DNA of 64,000 nt, from positions 3,874,001 through 3,938,000 of the forward strand of contig OY855906.1 in assembly GCA_963693305.1 (NCBI GenBank). Direction: 5' to 3'. The notes under the pieces were generated by a model, which made no database searches, had not been told where the DNA came from, and was given only the letters and a program-made list of their open reading frames with translations. Made by a program: the position numbers and the translations under genes. Shown here piece by piece: positions 1 through 11,456 of the stretch (positions within the stretch are counted from its first letter, which is position 1; every line of letters starts with the position of its first letter). The DNA is from Meandrina meandrites (Eukaryota > Cnidaria > Anthozoa > Scleractinia > Meandrinidae).

Positions 1-986
1 ACGTGCTTATAAAACCACTGCACTGTACAAAATGTTTATTAGGTTTTCCCATAGTTTGATATCTAGAGGAGGAATACATATTACAAAGCGAGGAAAAACA
101 TTCTAAGATAAAACCAGAATACTATTTAGTTATTTTTTTTTTTTTTCACTGCTGGGACACGGAGTGTTATTAATGCATTAACCAACAAATTCTGGAAATT
201 TCCACTGGAAGTCAAATGGATCATAAAATTACGAAAAACGTTTTACAGTTGTAGAGTACCTTTAGAGATAAACCTCCTTTTCCTATTAAAACGAAACATC
301 GGAAAATTATGAAGCAGGAATTGATTGTTTCTCCTCCTTCCAGGCTCCCTTGGGGGCATTCGCACGGAAATTTTAAGATCCAAGTTCAACCAAAATTGTC
401 GGCAAAAGTTGTGGGAAAATGGTAAGTGGGCTAACAGCCTTGAGTGTTTTGTCCAAGTTGCAAATATGGTTCAATTTTATAACAGTTCCTCCAAATGGAT
501 CGTTGAAATGTGAACCACCCATAAGATTTCAGTGACTACATCTTGTACTTTATTGAAAAAAGAAGAGAGTAAATAAAATTGTTCAAATGAACAGTCAACT
601 TCTTTCAGGGCCAGCTGATTGAACTGGAGAAGGAAGTAAATGATTGAAGCACTCCAGAGACCAACTCCTCGTGTCTGCCGAGTGGACTCAAGCTTAGAGA
701 GGTGTTTACAAAATGGCATCATGAACTTTTTTCTCTTGTAATTCACCTCAGAAGGCGCATTTTGGCAGTAGCCAAGATTTTGTTTGAAGTGTGAAGAACC
801 GTGCAGCTTGCAATTCCAATGTGATAGTAACGTTGTAAAAATAAAGATCGAAAAGGCAGGAACTTTTGATGTTTATATAGGCCACTCTACGGAAGCAAGT
901 TTCCTTTTGCCCCAGGATTTGCAAACTTTCACAAACGAACAACAAATATGTGATCGTCTTGGCTCATGGGAACTGACGTCCGTCAC
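1..986. other. CDC40 3' UTR and downstream flank
   Basis: Sequence beyond the CDC40 stop codon. A minus-strand AATAAA (TTTATT on plus) lies near 548-553 and another near 33-38, either of which could end the CDC40 transcript. A poly-T run sits near 130-146. Plus-strand AATAAA hexamers occur near 573 and 839, so a plus-strand transcript may end here too; see the candidate exon at 344-421. No complete gene is visible. Confidence 0.5.
344..421 (+). other. Candidate plus-strand internal exon
   Basis: A 78-bp open segment is preceded by a pyrimidine-rich tract ending in CCAG and followed by GTAAGT, with phase 1 on both sides. It reads as a plausible peptide (SLGGIRTEILRSKF...) that I do not recognise. 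The next acceptor-like site, near 610, leads to a short open run, but in the phase this exon would require a stop follows within four codons. It may be the tail of a gene lying to the left of the window that overlaps the CDC40 3' end, or chance. Confidence 0.2.
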
Positions 987-3900
987 TCAGTCCCAGTACT
1001 TGATGAGTCCATCCCAGCCACAGGTCACCACCTTGGATGTTTCGTGAGGATGCCACAGGCAGCTTATGCACACTGCGTCGTGCGCTTTGAACTTGCTGGG
1101 GACGATAAGCGAACAACAAAGTGAGAGAGAACCTCAAACATATAGGGAGAAAAGACCCTGCCACTTTTTCAAATTGGCTATTTAGTTTTTATTAGATGAT
1201 CCTGCGCAGCTAATCTGAGTGGAAAACACTCTGCTGACCAGACCCAACCAGGTCAAAAAAGCTTTCCAGTGTTTGCATTTTTGACTTTCAGTTTGGACTC
1301 TATGATTTCGTTGTCGCGTTTAGTATTTTTTATTATTATTTATACGTATTGTCAGCCTTGCAGTTATCGTCTTTGTTAATCTTTGTTTGTTTGTTTGTTT
1401 TTTCTTCGGAAGGGAACGGGGGGTTGCGCGATGGAGCAATACGAGAACTCTATGAGAAGCAAAGCTGCACATCCACGGGAACAAAACTATGTGAAGAGGT
1501 AGAAAATACTTCCTACAGAGTGATGCAAGGCAAATACGGAACAAGAAAAATTAAATCGCGGTCAGGTAAAAACTTCTTATCTTACCTGTATAGTTTTGTA
1601 GATTTCCAGTCCCAAATACAAAGTTTTCCATCTGCATCGCCGGAAATAAGGTAACTAAAACAACAAAATATCCGTTAAAAAGTTATTTTAAAATCTTAAA
1701 TGATACTCCGGCCATGGCAGTCACCCTTTCGCCACGGTTTCTTCTATAGTCGACTATGCAAAAAGCGAAAGGCTCTAAAAAAGTTTTGTAGGTTTCCTTA
1801 CCTGCCATCCGGTGAGAAATTTAATTGACAAGCGTAGCCTGCCACCTAAAGGAATAACAATATTGAAATAAGTCATCAAACGCAAAGTGAAGTATACACT
1901 AACTAAGGTATTAAGAAATTAAATAGCTGGCATCTTACCATATGGCCCTTAAATGTTTTCTTTCGGTTCTGACGGAAACGGTTGAGCACTCCGAACACCA
2001 TGATTTGATTGTCCATGGACTGACAAGCCATCCACTTACCTGAAGAGAAAACAAAACGTTTTGGATGACAAGAGATTGGAAACGAAAGATGCGAGGCGTG
2101 TTGCATTCTCGTCCCCATAGCCCTTTTCACGAGAAACGAAGGGCTCTGGAGACAAAGGATTTCCAGTCCTAAATTCTGGGACTTCCAGTCTTCATGTATG
2201 CAGTCGTGATGTTTCTATATACTGTGTGGGAGAGTCATGGCGTTTTTTACTTCCGCTCAAGATTTCTTTGTTTCAAACAGCCAATCAAAAAAATCAAATT
2301 AATTCAAAAATCCTATGTCCCCAGAGCCATTCGTTTTTCGTGCCAAGGCCCTGGAAGAGAATGGGCGTGTTGACTCTCTTGCCTTCCCGTCATACCTCGC
2401 GCCTTTGGGCACTCGTACCCAATCTCGCCTCATCCGAAAACCAAATAACTTACGGCTGCATGCAGTCTGGCCTATCGAGCTGAAAGTACAAGAACTCTAA
2501 GGACAGTATTGAATTAGAGAATGACTCACTGTTAGGATGAAGAGCGACAGCGGGCATTGAGTGCATGCTGGGTTCAGCAATATACTTGAAATCCACAGGT
2601 ATGTCCCTAAAATGACAACCAGAAGAGTTAGACGCAGTTGCTTGACTTCTTGTTATAGATTTACAAAGCAAATCGAAAGGGAGACAAAATGGCAAGCCGG
2701 GAGATGGTGGGGGTAGGGGGAGTCAGAAGACAAGGTCCCAAGAAATTTCGCCCTGAAATGGGAACAAGGTCCTTGTAACATCTTCCCAGAAAACAAACTA
2801 GAACAGAACGGAAGTTGGCTACGACCTCCACCTTTGACAGTTTCTCCACATGAAGCGAAATCTGTGCAATCGTGTCACTGACTTCACTAGACTGTGAACA
2901 GTGTCTCGTTTTTCCCGAATGCGAGCAGAAGGGACAGTATAGGAATTTACTTAACTTACCATTCCCACACTCGGATGCTTTTGTCATCTGAAGTCGTCAC
3001 AAATCTTCTGTTTTGATCCACAAATGTTATCGTGTTCACTGCACCAAGATGCCTGAAACGAGATTATGATTTTGACGAAAATTTGCATAAGACTACCAGT
3101 GAATGACCTAGAGACTGCCTTTAAAGTTGCGTTCACACTGGCTGAAAAGTTTTGTAGTCAAGTAAAACCAGTTATGAATTATAACTTACCTGTCATATTC
3201 TTGAACTATCTCGTTTGCTCTCGTGTCCCACTGTAATCACAGAAAAATACAAATTTAACTACAGATCAAGAGCAGTTGCTAAGGGATTGTTGACGACTGT
3301 ATTTTGAAGCAAGCGATTTTGAAGTTTTTTGTAACGCTAAATAATGGTGAATTTTATTTTGGGGTACACTTGCTTTGAAAAATATATCGTTTGCGCGTGC
3401 GAAACTAGTGCCAGTCCCCAACCGCGCGTTAATATTTAAAATCCCTAAAACTCCAAGGAAACAAGGTAAAGTTCCGATTTCTTTTACGAATCAGAGATAA
3501 CGTCACCGCGCGTTAATATTTAAAATCCCCAAAACTCCAAGGAAACAAGGTAAAGTTCCGATTTCTTTTACGAATCGGAGATAACGTCACCGCCTTTAGA
3601 ATCTGACGTATGCTTTTACTATTTACACAAAAAAAGGAAACGCTACTGTTGAAAGTCTGTAAATACGAGTGTTTATTACGCCATAACTCTTATAATAATG
3701 CGAATTTCAAAAAAACGATACGTCATATTACGCATGTGGACGTTCTTTGTCTATTGACGCTCATTTAAATTTTAAAACTTATCCCCCGCTTGAGTTTTAG
3801 GGTTTTTTCTGTTTTGGTCACGTGTCACGTTAAATAAGGCCGGCACTTGAAACTCTTGGAGGAATCTTCAATGGAACAAACTCGTACAAAAAGCTTATCC

Positions 3901-6900
3901 GTATGAGGTCTGATTTCCAAAATATGGCAATTAGAAACCTGCCTTAGAAACAAATTGGTAGTTAAGAGTCACCCCCCTTTAAGGCATGAGCTAATCGTAG
4001 TTCCCTTTCACTAAGCCCGCGATTTTATTCTCTGATGCTGCTTACACGTAAGTAATGAATCAAGTAGTTCAAGTAAGCTTTACCGTTTGGGAGCCCTTAT
4101 CCAGTTAACGACCGCAAACGAGACTGTAGTTACTTTAGGCTTACTCTTTACTCTTTCTACCGCTTATGGCTATATTTCAGTGTTGCCTTATAACGTCACT
4201 TAGTTCATACGCTACGTAGGGGTAGCTTACTGACTCAATATATCAAACGTAAAAACAGAAAAAGACTGGAGTATTTTCAGTCTTACCGTTAATATTTTCT
4301 TGTCTGATGTACCACAAACAAACATATGCTGCTTGTCCTAGCAAGTGCGACAAAAAGAGAACATGATAATGCTATAAGAGATGAATAAGATTATTTACTG
4401 AGGTGGGTTTACTTTTCAAGTCATGCAAATTTCAACGAAGTTCATCGTTACGTGTTTCGTTGCCTCAGCCAATCAGGTGCAAAACTAAAGCCAAATGCGA
4501 TTTTTTTTTCCCGCGCACCGGTTTAGAAATTTTCCCGCGTTTGGCACCGGTTACAAGTTTTCCCGCGCTTAGCACAGATTGGAAGTTTCCCGTCATGTCA
4601 CGTGCTTGGCGTAAGTTTGCCTTCCTATGACGACTTGACTTAAGCGTGTTTACTACTGACAGCTATTAAAAATCTACTCCGAGAAAACCACAGGCTTGTA
4701 ACAGTAATAATTACCTCATCTGGATTGAACTTGACACAATATGGAATCTTGCGGTTGGTAAAACGACCGATACATTCTCCTAAAAGACATCAGTAATAAA
4801 ATCAATCTAAATGACTTTTAAAGACAGGTAAATAATGCTGTTAATGAAAATTAACAGAAGTTTGCGGATTTCCTTCGGATAACCAACCTGTTTCCGTGTC
4901 CCAAAGCTTGACATATCTGTCATAAGCAGCGCTTAGAAACTGGGCTCCAGTGTTGTTAAACGAGATGTCACGCACCGCTTTACTGTGACCTAGGATAAAT
5001 AATTTAACAAAAAGCTTGTCACGCACTCATGATCTGGCATAGGAGATGATATTTCAAGAGCGTCTTCTACTGCTCTGTAATAACATACCCATGAATGTCC
5101 GAAGACATCTTCTTTTTCCATAAACTTCCCACAGCTGAAAAATAATCAAGAACGATATTTAACCAACTAAAATTTAACACATTTACTTAATACAAGGAAT
5201 GGCAATGATACCTGGGCAAAACGTTTAACATGGAATGGATTCTGCCATACGCTTGTGACTGTTTACAGCCTCTGTTTTCAGTGTTTTGCCAGCGCAAAAA
5301 AAACGGACGCGAATAGAACCGTAAGCAAAATATGAGAGGCAAACGCAGCGCACGAGGAGGTGAGGGAGGGGAATGACCTACCCCGCCCCACCCTGCCTGC
5401 CCTCGCCCCCCCCGCCCCCCCCCACCCCACCCCCGCCCCTCACATTCACTTCCAGTTAGCAGTTATATTTGTACATTCAGTGAGGGTATAAGCAGTTTAG
5501 TGTGCTACTTGTAAGACATCTTTGAATTACAAGATATTCAAGATTTTCCCCTTGATATTGATGAATTCACGTACCTTGATCTTGCAGTCCATGCTACAAG
5601 ACAATAAAAGATGGGCTGATGTTGGAAAGAATCTGATTGATGAAACGCCCTTTGTGTGGCCAGTCCTAACAACACAAGGTGAACAACATTATAAATAATG
5701 TCTTTATGGGTTGAGCTGTTGACACAAGTGACAACAAGTTGACTTGAAAAATTAATGTTTGCAAGAGAGTCTAAAGCAACATAGACTGAAATAACTCATA
5801 AAAGGAGCAAAATCACGAAGAAAGGAAGAAAAGACTATAATCAAGTCTGTATTGAATCAACAAAACTGGCATAAATAAAGCAGATGTGAATTGCCAGAAA
5901 CTAAAAAAACTACATTTATTTTCAGGGTGACTTTTGGAGCCACTTGTGCATGACTTCACACGTACTTCGTCTGTCAATTGTTAAGTCTAAAACTGTTCCT
6001 TGCTCAACAAGGAAGTGATGGAGAACTGACGATACTGACAAAGACATAATTATTTTACTGACCACGTGTGGATATGTTTCTTTGGCAAGTAACATCGTTC
6101 CGGTGCTTGATCAGTGTCCAGTTTAATATCAATATCTTTTGGAATGTGAAGATAAGATCGACCTTGGTAATCTGTTGAATCTTGAACTGGAAGAAAAAAA
6201 TCAAGGGAATAAATTACTGTTTGTTCAAAACGTGAATCAAAACTGGGGGACAAATGGCATACACAAAGATAAAGAGAAATTTCTTTAATTTGTGTTTTTA
6301 AAATAATGGTCATCATGTTTGTGACAGTACATGTATAATAAATACATGGCACCAAGGTTTTTGTTCTCTTACCATGTAGAGTGGTCTTTTCCTCAACACT
6401 CTGTTCCTCTTTCTTACTTCTCTTTTGTTTTGTCATCTCAAACTCTTCCAGTTTAGCTGCTTGTTCCTTGAGAAATAATTTCAAAAACATTTCAGATTCA
6501 TGCAACCTTAGTGGCCTGTAATTTTCCATAAATATTATGATTTTTTCTTTTCCTCCATGAACTATCTAAAGTAGTTGATATTTATATACGGATGTAAACA
6601 AAAAGAAATCAAAAGTAAGTGATGATGACAATGACGACGACGACGACGATGGCAACCACCATGATGAAAAAGACAACCACAACCATGATGATGATGATGA
6701 TGATGCCAAAGCCAAGCTGACAACAAACTCAGTCAATGTACAGGTATTAAAATTAATTCAGTCTGTTTTCTTGTTCACTTTACCTCAGATGGTTTGGCAA
6801 CTTTAGCTTCGTCAACATATGTTGCCCATGGACCTAAAAACAGGTGGAATGGTTTGGTTATTCCAGATGCAAGGATATCAAATGTTTGTATGGTATAAAA

Positions 6901-9900
6901 CACACATGTTGAATGGCAAAACAAGAAATAACATGAGCAGTTGTTGCCTCTTTGACTGGCCAAATGTTCTGGAAACCAACAGAAAGAGGTCCACACATTG
7001 TCAAAAATCAATTCAAAAAAACTCTAAATAAATTAACTTCAGTAAAAATACCTTCCTGTCTTACAAAACATTCTTAATTATACACAAAAGTGCGGGGTTT
7101 TAGGTAAATTTGATCCTAGTAACGTGGTCTATAGTGTCCAACTAGTGTGTAGAAGATCACTGATTTGCCGCACAGTGGGAGAAAATAATGGAACAGACCT
7201 TTCTTTCTAAGTAGCCTAGAGCTGCCACTAACACAAATCACATATAATTATGTTGTATGCTTTTGCCTTTTTGCATGACTTCACCTTTGTATCCTTCAAT
7301 GTCTCCTGGATCGCCAGGTTTCTCTCGTTTTCTCTTGTCACCTGCTCGAGCTTCTGCTACTTCAAATATTGTCACACCTGCAGACAGGGATGTAGTTAAA
7401 AATTTTGACAGCCGGTATTTTGTACTTGATAGGCGGTTATCTGGGCCAAAGGCCCAGAAGATGGTCCCAGAGGCACCATCCCTTAGGGGAAATCAAGCTG
7501 GGAACCTGCTCCCTGCTCCTGGCTATCTACATCCCTGCTGGAGAACACAGTCATAATCACTAACTCCCTAGTATTGCATTGCTCATCCTCTCAGTAAGCA
7601 CAGAAGAACATTTTTATAACTATCTCTACTGAAAAAAAGAGAGAAAAATGCTATTTGCTTATAATAAGAGCCTTCAAATTAAAACTTCATTTTTTATAAA
7701 AATTATTTGTAAAACGGTACAACATATGGCCATAAAAGCTTCACAAAAAAGGAAGGAATTGAAATCAAAGATTAAATTCTTGACAGATATTTGTCTGACC
7801 ACATTAAACTATATCAATATTTACCTTTCCTTTCCTCTGCTTTTTCTGCATCACCAACAAGCCTTTTTTTAAACAGAAAAAAATCCATTTTGGAAATGAA
7901 ATAGAACTATTTTTTCAGCCATACCTTGACCTCTTCAAAGGTATGCATAACACAACTCCACATTTCAAATTCTCCAGATCAAAATTACGGCAAACTAATA
8001 TCAGAGTGACATCTCTCTTGTTGGGGAAACATTTGGGTACACCTGTTACTTAGGATACCAACAAATTGTTGCGTCCCTTCTCAGTGCTGTCAAATTCTGA
8101 AACTAGCCCCAGGCTTATATTTGCTCAAGGTTGCTGTCAGGTGGGCTTATTCTTGGATGAAACTTTGCATTTCAAAAAGCTCTGGGTTTCTATTTGGATG
8201 GTATACTTGGGGGCTTATTATTTGGGGCGGGGCTTTTTTTCGGAATTTTACGATATACCATATGCCGAGTAGAAGAAACAAACTTCAAGTCACCTATTTG
8301 AAATGGTTCCATGAGCCATTTTAACTTCACTGAACCCTTAGCTACCAGTTTGTGTACACATGTTATTGTACAATGTTCCACTGGATCATAATTTATAACT
8401 TTAGAAGTTTAAGGAGAAGCTAAAGATGGTAAAGATATAGAAATCAAACCTGTCAACACTGGAAGTATCTCCCCCTGTAACACTTGGATCCAAAGCATAT
8501 CCTGTTGGCAACAAGAAGGCAAAAAAAAAATATGAATAAGCTGCTCATGACCCTATCAGAAAGTGCCAAATAGTGACATAAAACTAAAAAAAAAATCAAT
8601 ACAGACAGACAAAGTGCCGAAGAGTATTACAATACATTCTTAATCTCATGTACCATGACATAATCATGTTTTATGGCTGATTTCATGACTGATTTCAGCA
8701 TCAATTGTCAAATTATCACTGACAACAGATACATAAGTCAAGAAACTTTGGAAGTTTTCCTCACCATAACTAGTAAAAGTTCTTCTTTGGGTTTCAAAAG
8801 TAAAGTCACTCATATGGGCAGGCTCAACATAACCTGAAAGCAAATAATGTTGGTAAGAGTTGTTCTCATGTCTTCCAGAAAATTTACTGCCTTGGATCTA
8901 CCAGTGAGACATTCCAGCACACTCAGAGAGAGAAGTCTGTTTTCCCAGGATAGTGCATGTACTGAAAAGTAACATGATTGTATCGCACAAATTTATGCTG
9001 TTGGGAAAAATGATAGATCTTAGCACAAGCATGAAAAATATGCAGTATGGCCATTGCAGGGCAGCCAGCTGCAGTTGCACCCGTTCTGAGGCAAAAGTAC
9101 AAGTAGAATCTGGACAGAGCTGCTTGGTGTGAATTTTTCCTCCTTAAACAGGCCGCCTGCCGGATGGATGTGCTCACATCTCTCTTCCTCGTCAATGTTT
9201 GTTATGTGTATGTGGAGAGTTCCTTAGGCTACTATAACACAACAAACACATTGGAAATATGAAATTATTTTCTTGCATCTTTACAATTCAGGAATCTGAT
9301 AAAAGTAAAAGCCAACTATTAATTTTCTCTTTTGTTTTTTGTTTTCTTTACTTTTACTTTTCAATAACCCAATAGCCAGTCAAGACAAGTTCAAATTACC
9401 AGCTAGCGTATTCTTTGGTGCACTCTGCTGTCTTGTTTTAAAGGGATTTGATGGTCCAACCTGTTTATGAAAAAAAAATGTATAAAATAATACACACTGG
9501 TGTGAGGACATTTGTAAGCTCATCTAAAGTGAATCAGTCCACGTGCATGCTTGTGTTTACGAGAAGGTGACAATAAACAGAGCATTATTTTACCTCAGGG
9601 GAGAACATCTCCTCATATCGTGGATTGTATGTGACCTCCTTTGTTGTAGGATCAACTTGCCGAATGACACCAACATCCTCCTGAGGGGCATAAAAGCAAC
9701 ACCAGTTAAGAGATGCACTTGAAAACCATCTGCAGAGAATGGCCGCAAAACTCAACAGGATCTCACATGTTCAAACTTAGGGCACATTGCATGTGTAACC
9801 CTAGAGCTAGAAGCTTCAGCTACATGAACTACCAGTATATGCTCCATCAATAACATGCGAACTCTGAAGTTGCAATTACCGACTTACAATTGCGTGTTTT

Positions 9901-10736
9901 GCTGTTGCAATCGTAATTATGATATTGTGACAACCAGTGAAGCTTGACGATCGAAGAAGACTCTGCTCACAGGGTAACTAGATGATTGATGGTAGTGAAA
10001 AGCATAACTGTTGACTTGAGCACGGTTTGCATGTTATTGAAAAGCCCACTAACAAAAAGCTTCATTTGGTGTGCAGCATAGAGATTCTGGTGTGAACACA
10101 CAAAAAATTGCAGAATGATGAAACCTGATTGTTCACATGACAAAACTCTGGAGAGTGGATAAGAACAATCTCACTCTGATAATATATTTACATGTCTACT
10201 AGTATGGTTTACTATGAGGCTAAGCAAAATTTATTTGCATCATAACAAACATGATAAACTAGGGAATAATTGAGAGGCTGGACGACAAAATATTAAATAA
10301 AAAAAAAGGAACGACAGGACCATATTTCTCGCAGTAAATTGTTTTGAGATACGGTAGCCAAGAGCCGCATACAGACAAGTATTTAAATGTGTAAGAGCTT
10401 TCATTTCCCATCTTTGATTACTCAAGCATTCTCAGAAACGTTGATTGTTGTCTGTGCCTAAAAGTTATATAAAAAAATCTAGTCCAAGGCTACCAAAGGT
10501 AGCTCGAAAATTCCATTTTGAAACGCAACTGGTTCGTTTAGAAAACTCGAAGTACCAACCTTTGCAGTGACTGTTGGTGCACTTTTAAGCTGAATTTTGG
10601 ATTGAAGTTGTGAAATTGAGACTCCTGACTTGAGATGTGCCGTGTGATCTGGTGTAACTTCCTCTTCTGGGCTTTCATTTCCTTCAGAATCACTATCATC
10701 GCCATACGCACTTGCAAGAGCCTCTATTGCCGCCAT
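987..10736 (-). CDS. CDC40: Pre-mRNA-processing factor 17 (CDC40/PRP17), complete
   Basis: WD40 spliceosome protein acting at the second catalytic step of splicing in the nucleus. Exons on minus, first to last: 10736-10560, 9680-9594, 9460-9400, 8833-8765, 8501-8450, 7862-7825, 7377-7285, 6833-6784, 6466-6373, 6186-6063, 5665-5575, 5134-5089, 4989-4888, 4779-4715, 4337-4287, 3230-3190, 3052-2960, 2606-2530, 2039-1939, 1845-1802, 1654-1586, 1095-987. They sum to 1734 bp, 577 aa; human is 579. Every junction keeps frame. Residues 1-280 include a conserved Val-Gly-Pro (89-91) matching the Gly94-Pro95 site of human PRP17 and the [11 protein letters not shown] motif. WD repeats fill 282-577 ([21 protein letters not shown], ending in GLIKYWD). 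The first donor, GTTGGT, is weak but keeps frame. Small exons 5, 6 and 8 rest partly on phase logic. Confidence 0.96.
3421..3588. repeat. 84-bp tandem duplication in a CDC40 intron
   Basis: Two adjacent copies of an 84-bp unit beginning ACCGCGCGTTAATATTTAAA, the second starting at 3505. I see only about two differences between them, so the duplication is recent. It lies in the intron between the CDC40 exons ending at 4287 and starting at 3230. Confidence 0.9.
4508..4595. repeat. Degenerate tandem repeat with a TTTCCCGCG core
   Basis: Three loosely matching units of about 28-31 bp, each starting TTTTCCCGCG and followed by a CACCGGTT-like or CACAGATT-like block. Located in a CDC40 intron. Confidence 0.6.
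6621..6706. repeat. GAT/GAC trinucleotide microsatellite
   Basis: Interrupted runs of GATGAT, GACGAC and ATGATG in a CDC40 intron. Low complexity; no coding meaning. Confidence 0.85.
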
Positions 10737-11084
10737 TTTGTTTCAAAAATTGGCCAGGTTACCAAGTAAAAATATTGAAAAAAGGAAGCAAGAGAAAAAG
10801 GCAAAAAAGAAAAACGGCAGGAAGTGAAAGCAAAAGAAAACACGGAGAAGGGCCATGTGTCTCTACCTGAACAACTTACTATAAACGCCATTGGCTCTTG
10901 TTGGTCGTGTTCACCGGCATCAGAAACTTATAATTTGCCAAATATATGTTACGGAAACAGCGACAAAAAAAACTTCTACCATTCAAAGTCAATTTTATAT
11001 GGTAGTAAATGCTCTAGGGATGAATAAATGATATGCAAATAGCTGTATAAAAGAAGAACACGTGCTATCCTTTGTGCGCTCTAC
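10737..11084. promoter_or_regulatory. CDC40 upstream and promoter region
   Basis: Immediately upstream of the CDC40 ATG on the minus strand. It begins with an A-rich stretch on plus (a T-rich leader on minus). No TATA box or other core element that I would defend. No plus-strand gene starts here that I can recognise. Confidence 0.35.
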
Positions 11085-11240
11085 TCTAGTCCACGATATC
11101 AAGCAGTTGGCTCTCACCCACCCGCCCTGCGAGGAAGGCGGCTTGATGTCTCCGTCGTACCGCACCTGGCGATCTACTGAGCCTGGTTGGGGCTTGTCCC
11201 AGGTCAGAGGGGCTCCCCATACCTTTAACTGCATGTCATG
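11085..11240. other. GC-rich unexplained segment
   Basis: A GC-rich island of about 150 bp in AT-rich surroundings. Both strands are open in one frame, but neither translation is recognisable. The minus strand includes GATCGCCAGG, a string also present in the 7SK RNA 5' hairpin, but the paired GATCTGG strand is not evident. It does not match what I remember of U1-U6, SRP, RNase P or 5S RNA. It could be a structural RNA, a transposon fragment or a small CpG-rich promoter. Confidence 0.3.
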
Positions 11241-11377
11241 CATGAATGACAATACCCAGGGCAGAATATTACACTGTGCATAATCCGTATGTAGCGCGAT
11301 TTTTATTCTTTTGGGAATTCCCGAAGTTCATAACCTTATGAACGTCTACTACTGGTGGATAAACAGAACTGGGCTAC

Positions 11378-11456
11378 ACAGAACGCATCCTCGGAAACCC
11401 AGGGCTCTCCCTTCCCGTCCCCGTCGAAGCCCTGGGTTTCCGAGGATGCACAGAAC
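11378..11456. mobile_element. Short foldback element with 7-bp target duplication
   Basis: A perfect 22-bp inverted repeat, left arm 11385-11406 starting GCATCCTCGGAAACCC and right arm 11428-11449, encloses 21 bp. The arms are flanked directly by ACAGAAC at 11378-11384 and 11450-11456. Perfect arms plus a direct flank duplication indicate a recent insertion of a tiny foldback or MITE-like element. Confidence 0.8.

Noticed and set aside
6050..6529. Single 159-aa protein on minus
   Set aside because: It merges two true CDC40 exons (6466-6373 and 6186-6063) with the intron between them.
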